7,099 bases of DNA from Muribaculaceae bacterium (GTDB lineage Bacteria > Bacteroidota > Bacteroidia > Bacteroidales > Muribaculaceae): assembly GCA_029052265.1 (NCBI GenBank), contig JAIDJJ010000233.1:1-7099 (forward strand). Direction: 5' to 3'. The notes under the pieces are model-generated. The model was not told the DNA's origin, did no database searches, and saw nothing but the letters and a program-made list of their open reading frames with translations. A program made the translations under genes and the position numbers. This document shows, in pieces, positions 6,036 through 7,099 of the stretch. The number at the start of each line of letters is the position of its first letter. The first letter of the stretch is position 1.

Positions 6036-6779
6036 ATGAAGACATATTTTTTAAGCGATCTCCATTTGGGCGCCCCATATTTTCCTGATTCGCGTGAAGC
6101 GGAAAAGAGGGTGGTGGCATTTCTTGATTCGATAAAAGATGATGCGGATGCCATATATTTATTAGGAGACGTGCTTGACTACTGGTATGAATATCGTTAT
6201 GTGGTGCCACGAGGTTTTGTGCGTTTTTTCGGAAAGCTTGCCGAACTGTCGGATTCCGGTATAAAAATCACATGGCTGATAGGCAATCACGATATCTGGA
6301 TTTTTGATTATCTTCCCAAAGAGTTGGGTATAAGGGTAGTAGATGGGTCTATCACGGAGCTTATCCACGGAAAAAAGGTCTATATGACCCATGGTGACGG
6401 GATAGGGAATCTGCCAGCCTCCTTCAGATTTATAAGGGGAATATTCAGGAACAGGGTATGCCAGAAGCTGTTCAGCGCGATACATCCCAGATGGACTGTC
6501 CCGTTTGCGTATGGCTGGAGCCGTCATAGCCGCAAAACCGGAGAGGAGAGGGGAGTGCCCGATGCGCGGGTGCTTGATGGGTTGCGCGAGTTTGTAAAGG
6601 AGTATCACGCAAATAATCCGGAAGTGGATTTTTATATGTTCGGGCATGTCCACGTTCTAAGCCGGGAAAATGTAGCCGCCGGTTGCGAAATGATTGTTCT
6701 GGGGGAATGGATAAGGACATTTAGCTATGCGGTTTTGGATGAAAATGGCTTAAAATTGTTAAAATGGGGGGTAAATTAA
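6036..6779 (+). CDS. lpxH: UDP-2,3-diacylglucosamine diphosphatase (lipid A biosynthesis, LpxH-type)
   Basis: LpxH hydrolyses UDP-2,3-diacylglucosamine to lipid X and UMP at the inner face of the cytoplasmic membrane, the fourth step of the Raetz lipid A pathway. Counting from ATG 6036 (247 residues, against 240 in E. coli), the calcineurin-like metallophosphatase motifs are complete: SDLHLG (7-12, D8 and H10), LLGDVLDYW (42-50, D45), GNHD (83-86), THGDG (118-122, H119) and GHVH (203-206). The basic, partly hydrophobic stretch FRFIRGIFRNRVCQKLF (130-146) lies where the substrate and membrane cap sits in LpxH. The start could also be GTG at 6021, which adds five residues (MTSGE) and overlaps the upstream stop by 4 nt. 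I prefer ATG 6036 because MKTYFLSDLHLG matches the family N-terminus, although AGGAG is only 2 nt upstream of it. It is the second gene of the Fe-S assembly operon. Confidence 0.92.
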   Translation: MKTYFLSDLHLGAPYFPDSREAEKRVVAFLDSIKDDADAIYLLGDVLDYWYEYRYVVPRGFVRFFGKLAELSDSGIKITWLIGNHDIWIFDYLPKELGIRVVDGSITELIHGKKVYMTHGDGIGNLPASFRFIRGIFRNRVCQKLFSAIHPRWTVPFAYGWSRHSRKTGEERGVPDARVLDGLREFVKEYHANNPEVDFYMFGHVHVLSRENVAAGCEMIVLGEWIRTFSYAVLDENGLKLLKWGVN

Positions 6780-6797
6780 TATGTTCTACAACATGTT
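6778..6797 (+). other. AT-rich hairpin just after lpxH
   Basis: AATATGTT (6778-6785) and AACATGTT (6790-6797) can form an 8-bp stem with one G-U pair and a CTAC loop, beginning inside the lpxH stop codon. The stem is AT-rich and no clean U-tract follows, so it is at best a weak terminator or an RNA 3'-end stabiliser. No stronger terminator lies between lpxH and the next promoter. Confidence 0.3.
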
Positions 6798-6819
6798 TCT
6801 TACATTTTGGCAAAAAAGA

Positions 6820-6851
6820 TTTGGTCAGTCCACAATAAAGTGATAACTTTG
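6820..6851 (+). promoter_or_regulatory. Strong consensus Bacteroidota promoter with no ORF behind it
   Basis: TTTG at 6820-6823 and TAACTTTG at 6844-6851 are separated by exactly 20 nt, matching both halves of the Bacteroidota housekeeping promoter (TTG, 19-21 nt, TAnnTTTG). It is the best promoter in the window. Transcription would start at about 6857. No credible coding frame follows before the terminator at 6910-6949, so it most likely drives a small RNA. Confidence 0.8.
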
Positions 6852-6856
6852 CACCG

Positions 6857-6949
6857 AACCTAAAAACAATCTTTTTTACCTTAAGATTTTTTACCTGTAG
6901 AAACTTATCAAAGGGTGCGACCGTGGAGGTTATCACCCTTTATTTTTTT
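6857..6949 (+). ncRNA. Putative small RNA of about 92 nt with its own promoter and terminator
   Basis: The unit is bounded by a consensus promoter on the left and an intrinsic terminator on the right and has no useful reading frame. The 5' part can fold into a hairpin: AATCTT (6868-6873) with AAGATT (6883-6888), extended by AAAA (6863-6866) with TTTT (6889-6892) across one bulged C. A 10-nt word, TTTTTTACCT, occurs twice (6872-6881 and 6887-6896), once in the hairpin loop region and once overlapping its 3' arm and the sequence after it. ACCT could pair with AGGT in the terminator loop (6927-6930) or with AGGU in other RNAs. Conserved small RNAs of this layout (promoter-RNA-terminator) are known in Bacteroidales, for instance the Bacteroidales-1 motif. 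I cannot confirm membership from memory. It could instead be an attenuated leader, but no plus-strand gene follows in the window. Confidence 0.6.
6910..6949 (+). terminator. Intrinsic terminator of the putative small RNA
   Basis: AAAGGGTG (6910-6917) pairs perfectly with CACCCTTT (6934-6941). The 16-nt loop contains a possible inner stem ACC/GGT (6920-6922 with 6928-6930). Seven T residues follow at 6943-6949. GC content in the stem and the T-run fit a Rho-independent terminator on the plus strand. Confidence 0.85.
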
Positions 6950-6967
6950 AGACATTTTGTAATGAAT

Positions 6968-7017
6968 AAAAAGCAATGAGGCGTCACTTTCTTAACTGAG
7001 ACGCCTCATTGCTTTTT
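6968..7017. terminator. Perfect 18-bp bidirectional terminator hairpin
   Basis: AAAAAGCAATGAGGCGTC (6968-6985) is the exact reverse complement of GACGCCTCATTGCTTTTT (7000-7017), with a 14-nt loop. After a 2x2 mismatch, a further 5 bp (AATGA 6961-6965 with TCATT 7020-7024) can extend it. A-tract and T-tract flank the GC-rich stem, so it works on either strand. On the minus strand it lies about 20 nt behind the stop of the gene at the right edge, its most likely user. On the plus strand it would be a second stop after the small RNA. Confidence 0.88.
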
Positions 7018-7043
7018 CATCATTCTTAGAAACTGTTTAAAAT

Positions 7044-7099
7044 TTATTTTGTCTTGTCATTGAGGTCTTTGTCATCATCTTTATGATATTTATTCAGTC
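7044..7099 (-). CDS. C-terminal end of a gene cut by the window edge (unknown product)
   Basis: On the minus strand, an open frame enters from the right edge and ends at TAA (7046-7044). The visible tail reads LNKYHKDDDKDLNDKTK, a very hydrophilic, mixed-charge C-terminus. Support comes from its place directly before a strong terminator (6968-7017), convergent with the small RNA. Only 17 codons are visible, so neither the family nor the certainty of coding can be settled. Confidence 0.45.
   Translation of the reverse strand, partial: LNKYHKDDDKDLNDKTK

Noticed and set aside
5749..6210. 153-codon minus-strand frame across the Fe-S assembly and lpxH genes
   Set aside because: It is antisense to two well-conserved genes, spans their junction and shows no family motif.
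6721..6936. 71-codon minus-strand frame over the lpxH end and the small RNA
   Set aside because: It crosses the plus-strand promoter and terminator, overlaps lpxH, and has no initiation signal or recognisable sequence.

Overview
The window looks like a piece of a Bacteroidales chromosome (phylum Bacteroidota). The evidence is three exact copies of the Bacteroidota -7 promoter core (TAACTTTGCA), the near absence of Shine-Dalgarno sites before start codons, small outer-membrane beta-barrel proteins of the 'porin family / OMP_b-brl_2' type, and a DUF59 Fe-S assembly gene next to an LpxH-type lipid A hydrolase. I cannot fix the family; a Muribaculaceae- or Bacteroides-like gut commensal would fit. 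No mobile element, CRISPR array, tRNA or rRNA is visible.

Layout. Bases 1-309 hold no gene. They contain a 47-49 bp tandem repeat built from nested 8-bp ACATAAGG units, and further right the same 8-bp motif in inverted orientation. Bases 310-535 are an AT-rich leader with a TTTGTAAA/TTTACAAA inverted repeat. A stand-alone ADP-ribosylglycohydrolase gene (536-1597, +) follows and ends 25 bp from the end of convergent priA. The minus-strand block, in order of transcription, is an outer-membrane barrel gene (start 5356), a second paralogous barrel gene, and the replication-restart helicase gene priA, which starts at a TTG codon 8 nt behind the second barrel gene. A 224-bp divergent promoter region separates this block from a plus-strand pair, a DUF59/SufT-like Fe-S assembly gene and lpxH, which overlap or nearly touch.

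Right end. Beyond lpxH is a textbook Bacteroidota promoter (TTTG, 20 nt, TAACTTTG) that drives no ORF. It is followed about 90 nt later by an intrinsic terminator, so it probably makes a small RNA of about 92 nt. Next comes a perfect 18-bp terminator hairpin usable from both sides, then the last 17 codons of a minus-strand gene cut by the window edge.

How the genes fit together. The coding content is mostly core housekeeping: envelope (two barrels, LpxH), Fe-S assembly and replication restart. The less ordinary signals are non-coding: the orphan small RNA, the leader of the Fe-S gene with two mutually exclusive hairpins (one containing the anti-Shine-Dalgarno sequence CACCTCC), and the repeat block at the left end. 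I do not see a clear new multi-gene system.
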